From Linanthus parryae (Eukaryota > Streptophyta > Magnoliopsida > Ericales > Polemoniaceae), in the NCBI GenBank assembly GCA_023055425.1, contig JALGPY010000001.1, forward strand, positions 116,727,057-116,791,056: a stretch of DNA of 64,000 nucleotides, written 5' to 3'. The number at the start of each line of letters is the position of its first letter. The first letter of the stretch is position 1. This document shows positions 1 through 11,376 of this stretch, one piece after another. The notes beneath the pieces are model-generated. The model did not search any database and was not told where the DNA came from. It saw only the letters and a program-made list of their open reading frames with translations. Made by a program: the position numbers and the translations under genes.

Positions 1-1138
1 GCCACCATGTTCATGTCAACTGCTTAGTTGCATTACTACATGTAGAGTAAGTAATAAAATACATAATCTCTAGCTAGTATGTCCTGCATTAATTAGTAAC
101 ATACTAACTAACTTATAATTCGTCATATATACAACACGCAGGAGAAACAGGAGATATGAAGTGGATGATGAAATTGATTTGTCTAAAGTCTTTCACTTGC
201 CAGAATCGTTTCAATATGCCCATCTTATTGGCCAGGTGATCAAGCATATAATTACCCACTACTCCAGCGAGGATATGGTGGTTAGCCGGGTTGATGATCA
301 GTCGCCACTAATTTCTCATTTCAGTCACCAACATCCTTTAACTCCTACGATTTGGAGGAAGGCGCCAAAAAACAAAAACAACATCAACGACAAAGGTAAG
401 GAGATGAAGAAGGACGACGAACAACTAACAATAATATGCAATGCATGTGTGTTGCCTATATCAACGCCACAAGTGTATTATAGTTGCAGTGTAAGCAATA
501 ACTACTTTCTCCACGAGTGGTGCGCCCAGCTACCCAAAGTGTTGCAACACCCTATCTATCCGGAGACCACACTCACTCTCGGGCGGGACCCTAAGGACGA
601 AGATGATAATGTAATTAGTGATTGTCAATCATGTGGTTGCTTCACCAACGGTTATACCTACCGCACTGGATATGACGGTTTCGAATATGGTTATGAGATG
701 GATATCAGATGCCTTTGTTTACCTCGTGCTATCTCGCACAAATATCACAATCACCCTCTCAAACTCTTATCGAGCTGCTATGCCCAAGGGTGCGTTGCAT
801 GCCCTCGTTCAAGAGGATTTGAATTGGCATATGGGTGCAAGCAGTGTTGCTTTTATTTACATTCTAGTTGCGCCCTTCAACCAATTACGGTTGTGCACAG
901 GTATGACAAACATCATCATTTTACCCTAATCGATTATCGCATCGAAGGCGGCCCAGATGAGTATGTTTGTGAATTCTGTGAGGAACACATAGACCCGCAA
1001 TGGTGGTTTTATCACTGTTTACCGTGTGACTTGTCTGCTTGTGTTGGTTGCATCTTTGAAGGGAGAAGTCGAATGTATTATATAAATCCCAGTGTCCACC
1101 AAAGTTCACCATCACCCCCTCTGTTATGTTCCAATTGA
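1..1138 (+). CDS. DC1 (Cys/His-rich C1) domain protein, 5'-partial
   Basis: Two exons are visible: 1-46, ending at a GTAAGT donor, and 142 onward, after an ACGCAG acceptor. The intron is 95 bp and the reading frame joins exactly: frame 3 of exon 1 gives HHVHVNCL, typical of the end of a DC1 repeat. The long exon encodes repeated Cys/His clusters: CNAC...YSC..FLHEWCAQLP...HP near residues 90-130, CQSCGC near 155, C.QCCFYLHSSCALQ near 230, and CEFCEEHIDPQWWFYHC near 270. DC1 repeats resemble diacylglycerol/zinc-binding C1 domains; these plant proteins are usually of unknown function, some linked to stress signalling. The apparent start at 161 is GTG inside an exon and is not a real start; the true start lies upstream of the window. 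The frame stops at 1138 while homologous DC1 sequence continues out of frame, so the gene may be a recent pseudogene. Confidence 0.8.
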
Positions 1139-1294
1139 TCGTAAAAACGAGAATTCTTTCTGTCAAATGTGTGGCAAATATTTTTACCATAAGTATATTC
1201 CAATGGACAAAAGGACCGGCATGCCCTTCAATGCGTACAATGTAACACCATTTTCCACATTATAACGTGTGCCAACACTGGTTTCAAGGACTAA
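1095..1294 (+). pseudogene. out-of-frame last DC1 repeat of the same gene
   Basis: Beyond the stop, another frame encodes VHHHPLCYVP..., then CQMCGKYFYH. After a second one-base shift in the CCC run near 1224-1226, a third frame gives LQCVQCNTIFHI.TCAN and ends at TAA 1292-1294. These are the normal cysteine pairs and the HPL motif of a C-terminal DC1 repeat. Two separate single-base shifts are therefore needed. Either the C terminus is eroding or the assembly contains errors here. Confidence 0.6.
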
Positions 1295-1414
1295 TTTCTT
1301 CTGGCTCTGCAGAGGGAACCAAGCTACTTATAACTCTTGTTTCTAGAAATTTCTCGAGTGTTTAATTATTTACCTCTTTTCCCTCTAATTTATCTTTATC
1401 TATCTATACTACTC

Positions 1415-1885
1415 TGAAGGGCAGGAAGGATCTAACATGTTCAGATCTACAACATGAATTAAAGCGGAATATTCATGTGTTTACCTTGTCTTCCTTAGCT
1501 CCTTAATGCAGCGGATGATCGTTGTGTTGCTTGCTTTCACGCGCCTCCTCTTTGATCTTGCTCCCACCAATCTAGTGTGAATCTCGAGGACGAACACTGA
1601 TTTCCACACCACGTTCCACCTCCTTGGATGAAGTTGGAGAGAGACTAGGGTTCTCTACAACTAGTATGTATCTAGACAGAATAACTTTACTGTGTAGAAT
1701 AGCTCTATATAATATGTAGGAGGCTGCCTCCTTATATAGGCAAAACTTCTCCTAAGTTTGCACATAAACCCCTAGGGTTTGAGCCTTAGCTACTAACCCC
1801 TCTAGTTTGTGCATTAGTGCAACTAACCCCATAAGGTTATGATAATTGCATTGGGCACCCCACATGGGCGCACCAATTGCTAACA
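1415..1885 (-). repeat. LTR of the minus-strand copia element (its 3' LTR)
   Basis: This is a 471-bp direct repeat of 8640-9110, beginning TGAAGGGCAG and ending GCTAACA. The preceding five bases, TACTC, are the target duplication. Confidence 0.92.
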
Positions 1886-1894
1886 TCTCCCACT
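1886..1894 (-). other. polypurine tract of the minus-strand copia element
   Basis: On the minus strand this reads AGTGGGAGA and lies immediately before the 3' LTR. The same motif precedes the 3' LTR of the copia element at 56789-56799. Confidence 0.7.
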
Positions 1895-3699
1895 CGCACA
1901 GTGGGGTTGCACAATTCATCTAGTCTCTATCAATCTCCAACTTTCTATCATCTACAAAAGAGTATTGTGTGGCCGTGGCGTGTGACCGGTGAGAGTACCT
2001 GCATTTCGGGAGATCCGTACACCAAACTCGTATAGCCAGCATGGGAAGGCACCCTCTCGGGAGATCCACATACCAAACTCGTATAGCCAGCGCAGGAAGG
2101 CACCCTTAAAACATAAAACAGTGATAATGCTCTCCGTAACTCTCGTATTTCCCAGATTCCTCCGATTGTCATCTCGTGGATCATGAGCACCTGCCATGTC
2201 CCGAAGGCCATGCTCCAATGAGTCCACATCTCCTTTATATTTTCATATCCTACATGATCCCATAAGATCTTGCAGGTGGGCCCAATGAAGATAATAAAGA
2301 GCGATGCAACGAGAATCTTTCCTTACATACATGTGTCACTCAGATTCGGCTCAGCTGCTTTCCCAGCAGTGTCCGGAAGGCCGAATCATCCATAGCCGTA
2401 AGGTGTCACGCCAAAGTAGCACCACCGACCCGTCTCCTCATGACACAGACGTAAGTACAAAGGGTATACAGTGTCAATCATCTTTCTATGATCGACGAGG
2501 CTCACACGATGAGGAATCCCAGGGACTAATTCTACTCATCACCTCATGGTCACTCATAAGCGCGCGTTATTCAGGAGGGAATATGCGCCATAGTGTTTAG
2601 ACTCTGATCAGAGCGCATGTCTTATCCTTGTAAAGGACCACTATGCAGATGTCTATCAGGTAGCCCTTATGGCCACCAGCCCGAGTGCTGCGACGTCACA
2701 CTATTGTGAACAATTATCAGCTCTCGCATCTGGCTTTCTCTTCTACACAGACTATACATGGTTCGGGGTAATAACCATGTTCGATTGGCCATAACCAACC
2801 TCACCTCGGAACTTATTTCCAATGCGACAATTAAATCCGTCTGACAGGCTCCTAGCTCTACTGATAGACATCTAGCTCATATCATAGGCCATATGCTCGT
2901 ATGATAGGCATCTCTTATCATATCGCAGGCCTTCAGCGCTTATCGGGATTCTGTCTCATCTTCCGCCACACCCAGACATATCCAGGATATTGCGAAGGCG
3001 GTCGCTCGTGTGAGTGAGCCGACCTAGTGTCTGCGTGACATGCTCTATGCTAGTACAGGAAATGTAACATATCATACATGTATCAAAACAACATGCTGCT
3101 TAAAACAAATCCAATTAAAATCCAGTCAATCAATGTCTCGTGCGCTCATCAATCATATTGCTAGTTATCGACTACCAAGTCCCAATTTTCTAAAGAGATC
3201 CACAAGGACGACTCTCATGTGATTTAGGAATGGGATGAGCCAACATCCTGGCCCATAGTCGATCCACTCCAGGATTACTCTCTAGGTAGTTATTTCACCT
3301 TTTGTGAAATAGTACCCTTGACTATGTGTTCGTCTTTACCGCAATGTCATAGCCGTATGCTAACACTACTCATGGTAATAGGTTTGTTGATAGCTCATAA
3401 GCTTACAAGAAACCCTTTTCTTTAGTTAAACACATTTCTGCCCTATGGCAGAACAGGCAATCGTGCTTCGCTTCCATGGCTAATGGAGCGGTCCAATACG
3501 ATCATGCAACACTTGTATTGCATTTGTTCCATGCGAGTATATCATCGAGCATGGACGATAGCCTGAGTCGGATCCAAGTGCATCTAGGTCCCCACCCTAG
3601 TTAGCATATGTGGCTAATTAGTCGAAGCATCATCTTCGATAGATATAGCACGTGATCCATCATATAGAGTATCCTGGTTACAATCTTGTGTCTCTAATT

Positions 3700-5400
3700 G
3701 GAATATCCTGAAATCCAATTCTTCCGATTGCATAGCGTTCGCTAGGTCTGAGTATACACCATAGTGTATAGGAGACTCCTAATGCATCGGGCACTCTGGT
3801 TATCTGGTCATTCTTATATGGTGTCTCTTAGGGCACATGCCTAGGCTCGTAAAGTCTTGCGTGAGCTACAGGAGTACATATATTCCTTAGGGGACTCGAA
3901 CAACCCTTAAGCTCCACTAGCCAATAGTGTGTCATCGATATTAAGAGACGTGATTATTTACTCTCTACCAGTAAGAGTAATTTACAGCGGTTTCCATTTG
4001 TTATCGTAAACATATAGTAAACGATCCCTGATGAAATACCACTGTCCAGAGGACTAGCTAAGATCCCACATGGACTTAGTTAGCTTGCACGCATTCTGTG
4101 CATTTGACCTTAGTCACCTCTTAGGATTTCTCCATTGAGAAATTCAGTCATCACGTTCATCGAGAATGGAACCACAACTATTGATGCCACCAAGCGAATC
4201 AACGTAATCCTTACCACCCAAAGCCTTGGGAAGGATACCTCGTTGAACCAACGCAAATTCGTCGGGTCGACTCAAATTCGTCGATGCCTACTCTCAGAAT
4301 GAGTGTAGACTTATTCGCTTCTACGCAAGTCATATGCCTTACCACGCTTCCGTCTGGGTCTCTGATTGACCTTGGAAATCCATTAATCTCCAATAGTCTT
4401 CCATCCAGTTGGAAATCCAACCTAGCCTTAAACTCGGTTGGCCCTTTATAGACTCTAATTTATCCTGTAAAGCTTACTATTCATTCTTCATAATCAGGGA
4501 ACGATAAGGCCTAGGATTCCATCCTATCGTTTATGCAAGGTGATCCTTAAGATCATCCCTTCGATCTCAAATAGTCGATGGGGTATGCTCCTATGAGCAA
4601 TTCCTTTTCATAGGAGGATCATCATTTGCTCTCATCCCTTATGGATGGAGTATCCTGCTTGGAAAGTCACTCCCACTGTTCAAAGGATTCTTGAGGGACT
4701 AATTCATCATAATCAACTAAGGAACAGGGTATCTTCTAGCGGTTCCTCCATGCTCGTGGAGATCATCATCTCTACGAACATATCCCTTAATTATGGACAT
4801 CTCCCATGAGAAATCATATACTTCGTGAATCCATTTATGTTACACTACCTATCGGCTGTTGCGTTTCAAATACGCAACCCCTAGAGTGCTCCGAATAGCA
4901 TTAGAAGATACATTACTCCATGGAGATACGTTTCTTCCATCTAGGGTCTAACTTAAAATTCTTTCTTGTCAGGTGATGAAACATCCTGGGACAATATCCT
5001 AGGTTCATCATTCTCTTGTGTGGTGACCATCATGTCTCCACTTCGATGTCAAATCATCGACGTGATACTCCCACTGTCCTGAAGATCCGTAGGAACTATT
5101 TTCTGCTGATCATTCAGGGATAGGGTGTCTTCCAGTGAAACCTTTGTTTCGTAAAGACTTATTTCTCAACGAACCTCTTCCTGGCTAGAAATTTAGTTAG
5201 TACGTAAGTTGCCGATCCCCATGGCCTAAGGTGACCTCATTCAGGTTGCCTTTTGGTCCACATCTTGTAGGGTGTAGTGGCTACAGACTTGGTGGACTTA
5301 TGGTTGCGTATATTGATAGTCGTTTAGCAAAGCGTCTCCTCCGAATAGGGAACTTGTACTTTGCACGCTCTATCATACATCAGACCATCTCTTACAGTAA
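3700..5400 (-). pseudogene. decayed copia integrase/reverse transcriptase sequence
   Basis: The minus strand retains recognisable but broken copia pol. Near 5221-5320, one frame gives KSVATTPYKMWTKRQP followed by HLRPWGSATYV, the motif that follows the integrase core. Near 3880-3960, IDDTLLAS followed by ESPKEYM resembles the YVDD catalytic region of reverse transcriptase. Stops and shifts interrupt every frame, so no protein can be made. The limits given are approximate; flanking parts of 1895-8625 probably derive from the same polyprotein and its leader but are not recognisable by eye. Confidence 0.55.
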
Positions 5401-8037
5401 CCTATTCCTCTTTATCCTCTACAGCATCCCGCTGAGGCGTGGGAATAGCCAACTGCCTTACTATTTCTCCATCACATAGCTCTTGCTAAGATAGATACTT
5501 CCAGTCTCATTCTGGCCAAGGACATATCCTTTTATCCAGACGGTTGTTCTACCTTTTGTAGAGACCTATCTGAAGCACCCTTGTGCCTCAGACTTATGTG
5601 GCCCAAGCACACATAGTTGAGACGCGGACAATAATCTACGAATGTGATGGAATAGTAAGCACCATGTCTTAGCTATAACAATTTAATGGAACACAACTAC
5701 AGAATGAATAATGTATAAAAACTCAATAGTCCTTAATGCTCTACTGGATAGTTTGCGTTTTGCCTTTCATGTCCGGCAAGAACTACACACAGGGAAGGGT
5801 ACCTTGGGCAAAATCCAAGCAGGCCTGCCCTAGCTAGTCTGAACATCCTTTCCTGTCATCGTGTGTCCTAATCTAGCGCGCCACTTATCAGAATTTTAAG
5901 TCATACTCTTAAGTTGACATCCAAGAATTCTGAGGCGTCATTCATGCTAGAGTCTTGAGAACGCAAACACCATGATATAACCATATCCAAAGTTAAAACT
6001 GTGACCAAAAACAAATTTTGGTGGCTACTCCCTCAAAGATAATCCTTTGGATCCTTAGACGAGAAGTTATTTGCCAGTTCTGGCCCTTTCTCTTGTCTTA
6101 GGGAAATTCCTTTGCCCTTTTGCATTTGCCAGTCTTGGGCTATTTGGTCTTATACCAATATTGCCCCTAAATTTCCTTATCCTTGCCCCACCTGTTTCCT
6201 TGGTCCTAATACCAGGGCTAGGGACTATATCTGCCTATCATACTTCACTTAGTATGATCATACTTCTCCAACAGCCTTTAGCAATCATATATTGCTTAGA
6301 CATCCGAAGCATGCTGGACTAGTATTCTTAGCAAACCCTTTTTGCTTAGATCCTAGAACAGTGTGATGTTTGGTCTAATCCAAACATCCTGACATGTTTT
6401 GGTCTTATCCAAACATCCTGACACGTGCAAGGTGTGTCATATAACGTTTCATGAAACGTGGCAGAAATTGCAACAAATTGCAAATCGGATAGCTTATACC
6501 TGACAACCCTTAACTCTATTATCATACATGGCATCAATCTCAGACGTTAGAGTCGAGTGCTCAATATTATGACATGAGCCATGACTCATAGTAGAGGTAG
6601 GATTATTATGAGCCAATGCTCAGAATTTATGTACGCAAATGGCTAAGATGGATCCAAGATTCTTCTTTGGCTTCCTACAATTTTAAAAGTGGTCTAGAAC
6701 ATGCTGATGAGGTCATTTCCCCACCTTTTCATAGCATGCTCTATGACATTATCTTGACTGTTGCCTCCCACTAATGGTGAGCCTAAAGATAATGTCCATG
6801 TGCTGCTGTGACAACTTATTCATCACAGGTTCGACCATGTTTGTAGGTGGCTGACAACCTATGTCCAACGGATGGTTACATAGTACGACGGCTTATCATG
6901 TCGTTGTTGTCACCATTTAGCCTTTACAGTTTCGATTTAGACACGATTGATAGAGACATTGTGGAAGTTAATCACTAGCATTTACTTAGCTCCAAAATAA
7001 CACGTGACATCGATTAATCTCAATAGTTCCTCACAAGGACTCCACCAAAACCTAGCGTATATCCTAGGAATCAAATCTCATCACTTGTGATTTCCTATCA
7101 ATTTTAATCATGTCATCATGTGAGCTCTTTTGTTTTAGTTCTTTAGCATGCGAGGTTAAACATATATAGCCAATCACACGCAGTTATAACATAAAACAAG
7201 CACAAGCATAAATAAATATGCAATGGATGTGGCCCCTAAGGTGCACTCCCACTATTGAGAGTACTTCTTGAGCAAGTCTTGAACTCCATCTCATGCCATC
7301 TCGCCTACTTGAAGACTCCAAGCTTGAGGCAACTTTAGACCGTCTAATTGCTCCATGCACCTTGCGCCATAGCTTTTGGTTTGGCCACCTCTCTTGAAGC
7401 TTCAATCTTCAATCTCTACTAACTATCTTATTTCTAATAAGAAGTAACCTCATAGAGGCGAGTGGATGAGTAGAGAAGACACTAGAGTATAGAGAGGCAC
7501 GACACGCAGGCCGTATTTTGATTACATATTCAAAAACCAATACCAAAACCAAAACATAAAACATCTATGCCACATCCATGCACCAAACATATCCATTCAA
7601 CCCACAACAGCATGTATAACAATATAATAAACATACTGGAATTTTCTGGAAATTTCCGGAATTAAGCAATAATTACTGGAAATTAATAAGCAATAATCTA
7701 ATCAACTAAAAAGATCGAAAATTGCTCCCTACCACCCAGGGTCTCACCACCTATGGCAAAACGTAGGGAAAATTGACCTAAGTCTCCAGAAAAAATTTGG
7801 GCTCAAAACAGTGTGTTTAAGGTCGTCAAACTGCCTCGGGAAGTGTGCTAAACACTAATTAATTAATCTGGAAATTACTAAAATTTTCCGTCGCTCCAAA
7901 AATTATGAAAAAATACCCACAAAATAGGAAATTTAATTTGGAGTCCCTAGGAAAAAACCGGACGAAAAATGACGGCAGGAGGAGGCCGCACGCGCCCTCA
8001 CGCGCCGCCGCGCGTGGGCGCGTCCGCCACGCGCCGA

Positions 8038-8200
8038 CGTCGGCCATGTGCCGCGTCAGCATGCCACGTCATCGCCACGTCAGCACGCCACGTCATCGCC
8101 ACGTCGGCTGCCACGTGGCTGCCACGTCATCGCCACGTCAGCCACTTGCTGACGTGGCACCGCCACGTCATCTGCCACGTCAGCCCTAGGGCCACGTCAG
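8038..8200. repeat. GC-rich array of CCACGTCA/TGACGTGG motifs in the element leader
   Basis: About ten forward GCCACGT motifs and one inverted copy (GACGTGGC) lie within roughly 160 bases, often spaced 11-13 bp apart. The flanking stretch 7980-8290 is also very GC-rich, with repeated GCGCGTGGC-type words, in an otherwise AT-rich element. TGACGTGG is the core recognised by plant bZIP factors (C-box/G-box hybrid). In element orientation the array lies about 450-600 bp downstream of the primer-binding site. Confidence 0.7.
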
Positions 8201-8625
8201 CAGCAGCCGCCAGCCCTTGGGCGCGTGCGGCGCGTGGCGGCGCGTGGCCGCGCGTGGGGGCGGCGTCGGTGGCGCGTGAAGCCCACGCGCCGCCTTCCCG
8301 TGCTCCGATCGCGACGAAAAAATTTTTCCCGTGATCGTCTCTTCGTCCTGATCCCGATTATGTGGTCAAAATCCAATTTTAACAAGTTTTGAAAAACGTG
8401 TTCTAATTATTGGATCTAGCAGTCCAGATTAATACAGTTCCGAAACTTTGAAAATTCATAACTAATTCACCGTAAATCCAAAAAATATAAAATTTATATA
8501 TCTGGAATCCTCGTGAAAAACCCTACCTAACCATATAGGTTTCGTCTACTGGTTATGAAATTTCAGAAACGCGATTTTTGAAACAGGTTCGGGAACGCTT
8601 ATCGAGGCACGAAAAACAAGCCTAT

Positions 8626-8638
8626 GGCTCTGATACCA
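8626..8638 (-). other. primer-binding site, tRNA-Met type
   Basis: The minus strand reads TGGTATCAGAGCC one base inside the LTR at 8640. This is the usual initiator tRNA-Met complement of plant copia elements, and it sets the orientation of the whole element. Confidence 0.88.
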
Positions 8639-8639
8639 A

Positions 8640-9110
8640 TGAAGGGCAGGAAGGATCTAACATGTTCAGATCTACAACATGAATTAAAGCGGAATATTCA
8701 TGTGTTTACCTTGTCTTCCTTAGCTCCTTAATGCAGCGGATGACCGTTGTGTTGCTTGCTTTCACGCGCCTCCTCTTTGATCTTGCTCCCACCAATCTAG
8801 TGTGAATCTCGAGGACGAACACTGATTTCCACACCACGTTCCACCTCCTTGGATGAAGTTGGAGAGAGACTAGGGTTCTCTACAACTAGTATGTATCTAG
8901 ACAGAATAACTTTACTGTGTAGAATAGCTCTATATAATATGTAGGAGGCTGCCTCCTTATATAGGCAAAACTTCTCCTAAGTTTGCACATAAACCCCTAG
9001 GGTTTGAGCCTTAGCTACTAACCCCTCTAGTTTGTGCATTAGTGCAACTAACCCCATAAGGTTATGATAATTGCATTGGGCACCCCACATGGGCGCACCA
9101 ATTGCTAACA
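8640..9110 (-). repeat. LTR of the minus-strand copia element (its 5' LTR)
   Basis: This is the 471-bp partner of 1415-1885. It is followed by the target duplication TACTC at 9111-9115. Confidence 0.92.
8956..8965 (-). promoter_or_regulatory. TATA box in the 5' LTR
   Basis: The minus strand reads CCTATATAAG inside the LTR, upstream (in element orientation) of the primer-binding site. The same motif at 1731-1740 lies in the other LTR. Confidence 0.5.
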
Positions 9111-9115
9111 TACTC

Positions 9116-10110
9116 TCTAAAAGTGTGAGAGTGTTTTAATATTATTTTTATCCTTGTAAAATGGAATATTACAATAAAACCATTCTTTTAATCTTTCAAA
9201 GTTGACATATATACAAATATGAAGAGTTGTGTCTATTCAGATTACGATATTAATTTAAATTAAATTTTAAATTAGTTTAAATCTTAATAGTTGTGGCTAT
9301 TTGGTTCGTGCCTTTTCGAACATGTATCTTCATCAATAGTTGTGACTATTCAGTTTGTGTCTTTTCGAATGAATATTCTCACTATTCTAAAAGCGAGTAA
9401 TTGGTCACGAAGATATTCCCTCAATATTTTCAACTCTCTCGCCTATTTTATTTCAATATGTGTTGTCCTCTTTGGAAAATTTAGAGTTCATTTTCGAGAG
9501 TACGCCATATATTGACGGCTTAGCAAGGCCTAAGAAGACGTCACTATCTGACTTAAGGGGAGAACAAAACAACTATCATCAAAAATGTTTTCTTGGTCCA
9601 TATACATGTTTGAGGGGCATATAAATCTTAAGGAAATCATTTGTATGTCAAATATTAATTTACACGCACTTCATTTTTCACTTCTTTGCAGCGTTGAGTA
9701 TTAAATGTTGAAAATAAATTATTCATCGATTTGAAATATTGCAGTACTTATGTCTTATTTTTATTTTCTAAATTTCAAAAATAAGTTTCTTAAAAGAATT
9801 AAATTATAAACTTTTGAGTTATAGTTCGCATTAATCTTATTTAACTTGTTGATATTATGTTATAAATAAAATCATTTAAGTTTACATATTTGTAAGCAAG
9901 GAAGTGTGATGTTTGGCAATGAATTATACTCAAAGGGTTAAAATCCAACAATTAATTAACAACTCTGAAATACCGAGATGGAACAGATAGATCTACTAGC
10001 AAAGATGGTGGAAATAAAGGAAGTATAGAATAGAAGACATAGACAACTTTGTGGGGAATTCTAGCAATTCGTACATACGTGGTTGTACCATTGTAGTGTA
10101 CTGTTTGCAG
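9116..10110. other. AT-rich intergenic stretch
   Basis: No gene is supported here. A short sequence is imperfectly duplicated near 9286-9370 (TTGTGGCTATT...TTTTCGAA and TTGTGACTATT...TTTTCGAA). The open frame at 9291-9515 has no recognisable features. The 3' end of this stretch (TTTGCAG at 10104-10110) could be the acceptor of the intron before the DC1 fragment. Confidence 0.5.
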
Positions 10111-10415
10111 GAATGGACTCTTCTTCCAGGGAGAAAAAAGAACAAATCGATTTGAGAGATTCTGAAATACCAGGTCGCATTGAGATTAAAAAAAAGGTAT
10201 TAAGCGAGAAGAAACATGATGGGGATATAATTATCTTGAATGAGGAACTTAAAGATGGTTCAGTAAAATGTATATTATGTCATAACGAGATGTTGGAGTC
10301 ATCATATTGTTGCCTCCATATGTTTCTGTACCAAGTTACCAACGGAATGATGCAACCCAATAATATCGAGCATCCCCTTACACTTATCAGAAAGTATATG
10401 CAAGTACGAAAGTAA
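10111..10415 (+). pseudogene. degenerate DC1-domain gene fragment
   Basis: The open frame after a TTTGCAG acceptor contains KCILCHNEM, then SYCCLHMFLYQV and IEHPLTLI. This is the layout of one DC1 repeat (C..C, F-L-H, HPL), but the expected histidine and cysteine of the second half are partly lost. The ATG at 10113 is a possible but unproven start. With the young copia insertion at 1415-9110 removed, it lies just over 1 kb from the first DC1 gene, which suggests an old tandem pair. Nothing further of the gene is seen downstream, because a copia LTR begins at 10494. Confidence 0.5.
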
Positions 10416-10493
10416 ATTAGTTAAATTTTGAACTGTTTAACAGAATGTTTTTAATGTTCTCTCCAATCGTGATGTACTCGGTCCATTGTAGCT

Positions 10494-11376
10494 TGTTGGA
10501 ATAGATGCCCTAGATGCAATCTTATTTAGTATGAACATTGTTTTTGGCTAGATAATCATTGGAGATATTTAATATAATGAAGTCCTTAAATTACAATGTG
10601 TTGTTTATCTTAAATATCTCAATTCCATTATATTGATTAACAAGACGATCAACTATAGACTAGTATGGGGACGGATTGATATGGATATGTCACGATCCAA
10701 CACATGGGTATGCATTAGGAGTAATGGCATACTGGATTGACCCACTAACGAGAATGCTACATACAAGTTATGTAAAGTCGCAAGTGCTTCTCGTCGTGAC
10801 AATGGTATTGTGTTCCTTAGACTTGAAGTCACTAGATATTCTATTTTTGAAATATCATGCTTTGATATTATCAAACGTTGCGCCTTAACCGGGTAACTAT
10901 AAAGGTAGTCATCAGGCATGATATGAAGCAAGCCTAGAGATGGTAGTGATGTAGATAGGATTTGTCCCTCCCACATAACGGGAGAAAATATCCACGGCCA
11001 CTCGAGCGATAGTGCCTATAGAATGTTAGGCCAGACGCAGATAAATCAATATAGGATATTGATGTTATCTGCATGGATATGACTATTAACAGGATCGAGA
11101 AACTACGGATTGGATATACGAGCGTGACTTTTACGTCTCATGTCCAATCCGGATACAGAGGCAAATGGATAATACAATACGGAAACATTGGTCACAAGGT
11201 TTGTCGAATTAATGACTATTTCTGTTAGTTGGGTGGCATGGATGTGTTTCCAGACACCGCTCTGTGTTAGTAATTGTTACTACTAACTAAGTAAAAACCA
11301 ATGGGGTCACACTCCCTATGGATTAGACCGAACTTGGAAATTAATTAACATGATTAATTAATTAGAATGATAAATA
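10494..11376 (+). repeat. truncated copia LTR (5' 0.88 kb only)
   Basis: It starts with the same TGTTGGAATAGATGCCC as the LTRs at 49764 and 56800 and aligns with the first ~880 bp of 11377-12784. It ends abruptly where the next LTR copy begins, so about 0.5 kb of its 3' part, including the TATA-box region, is missing. Many mismatches to the neighbouring copy show that it is not a recent duplication. Confidence 0.8.

Larger units (their letters stand above)
1415..9110 (-). mobile_element. copia-type LTR retrotransposon, complete ends, decayed coding, very young LTRs
   Basis: This element is 7.7 kb with two 471-bp direct LTRs (1415-1885 and 8640-9110) that begin TG and end CA, flanked by the perfect 5-bp duplication TACTC (1410-1414 and 9111-9115). 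The tRNA-Met primer-binding site is next to the right LTR and a polypurine tract is next to the left one, so transcription runs on the minus strand. By eye the LTRs differ at one position (GATC versus GACC). The inner 6.75 kb has no long reading frame, but minus-strand fragments match copia integrase and reverse transcriptase. It was therefore probably mobilised recently by proteins from another element. Confidence 0.9.

Noticed and set aside
5231..6322. Plus-strand open frames of 82 and 83 codons inside the 1415-9110 element
   Set aside because: They lie antisense to the decayed copia pol and show no family features; shadows of former coding sequence on the other strand.
9291..9515. 74-codon plus-strand open frame
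   Set aside because: No recognisable motif, AT-rich composition, no splice or start context; a chance frame in intergenic DNA.
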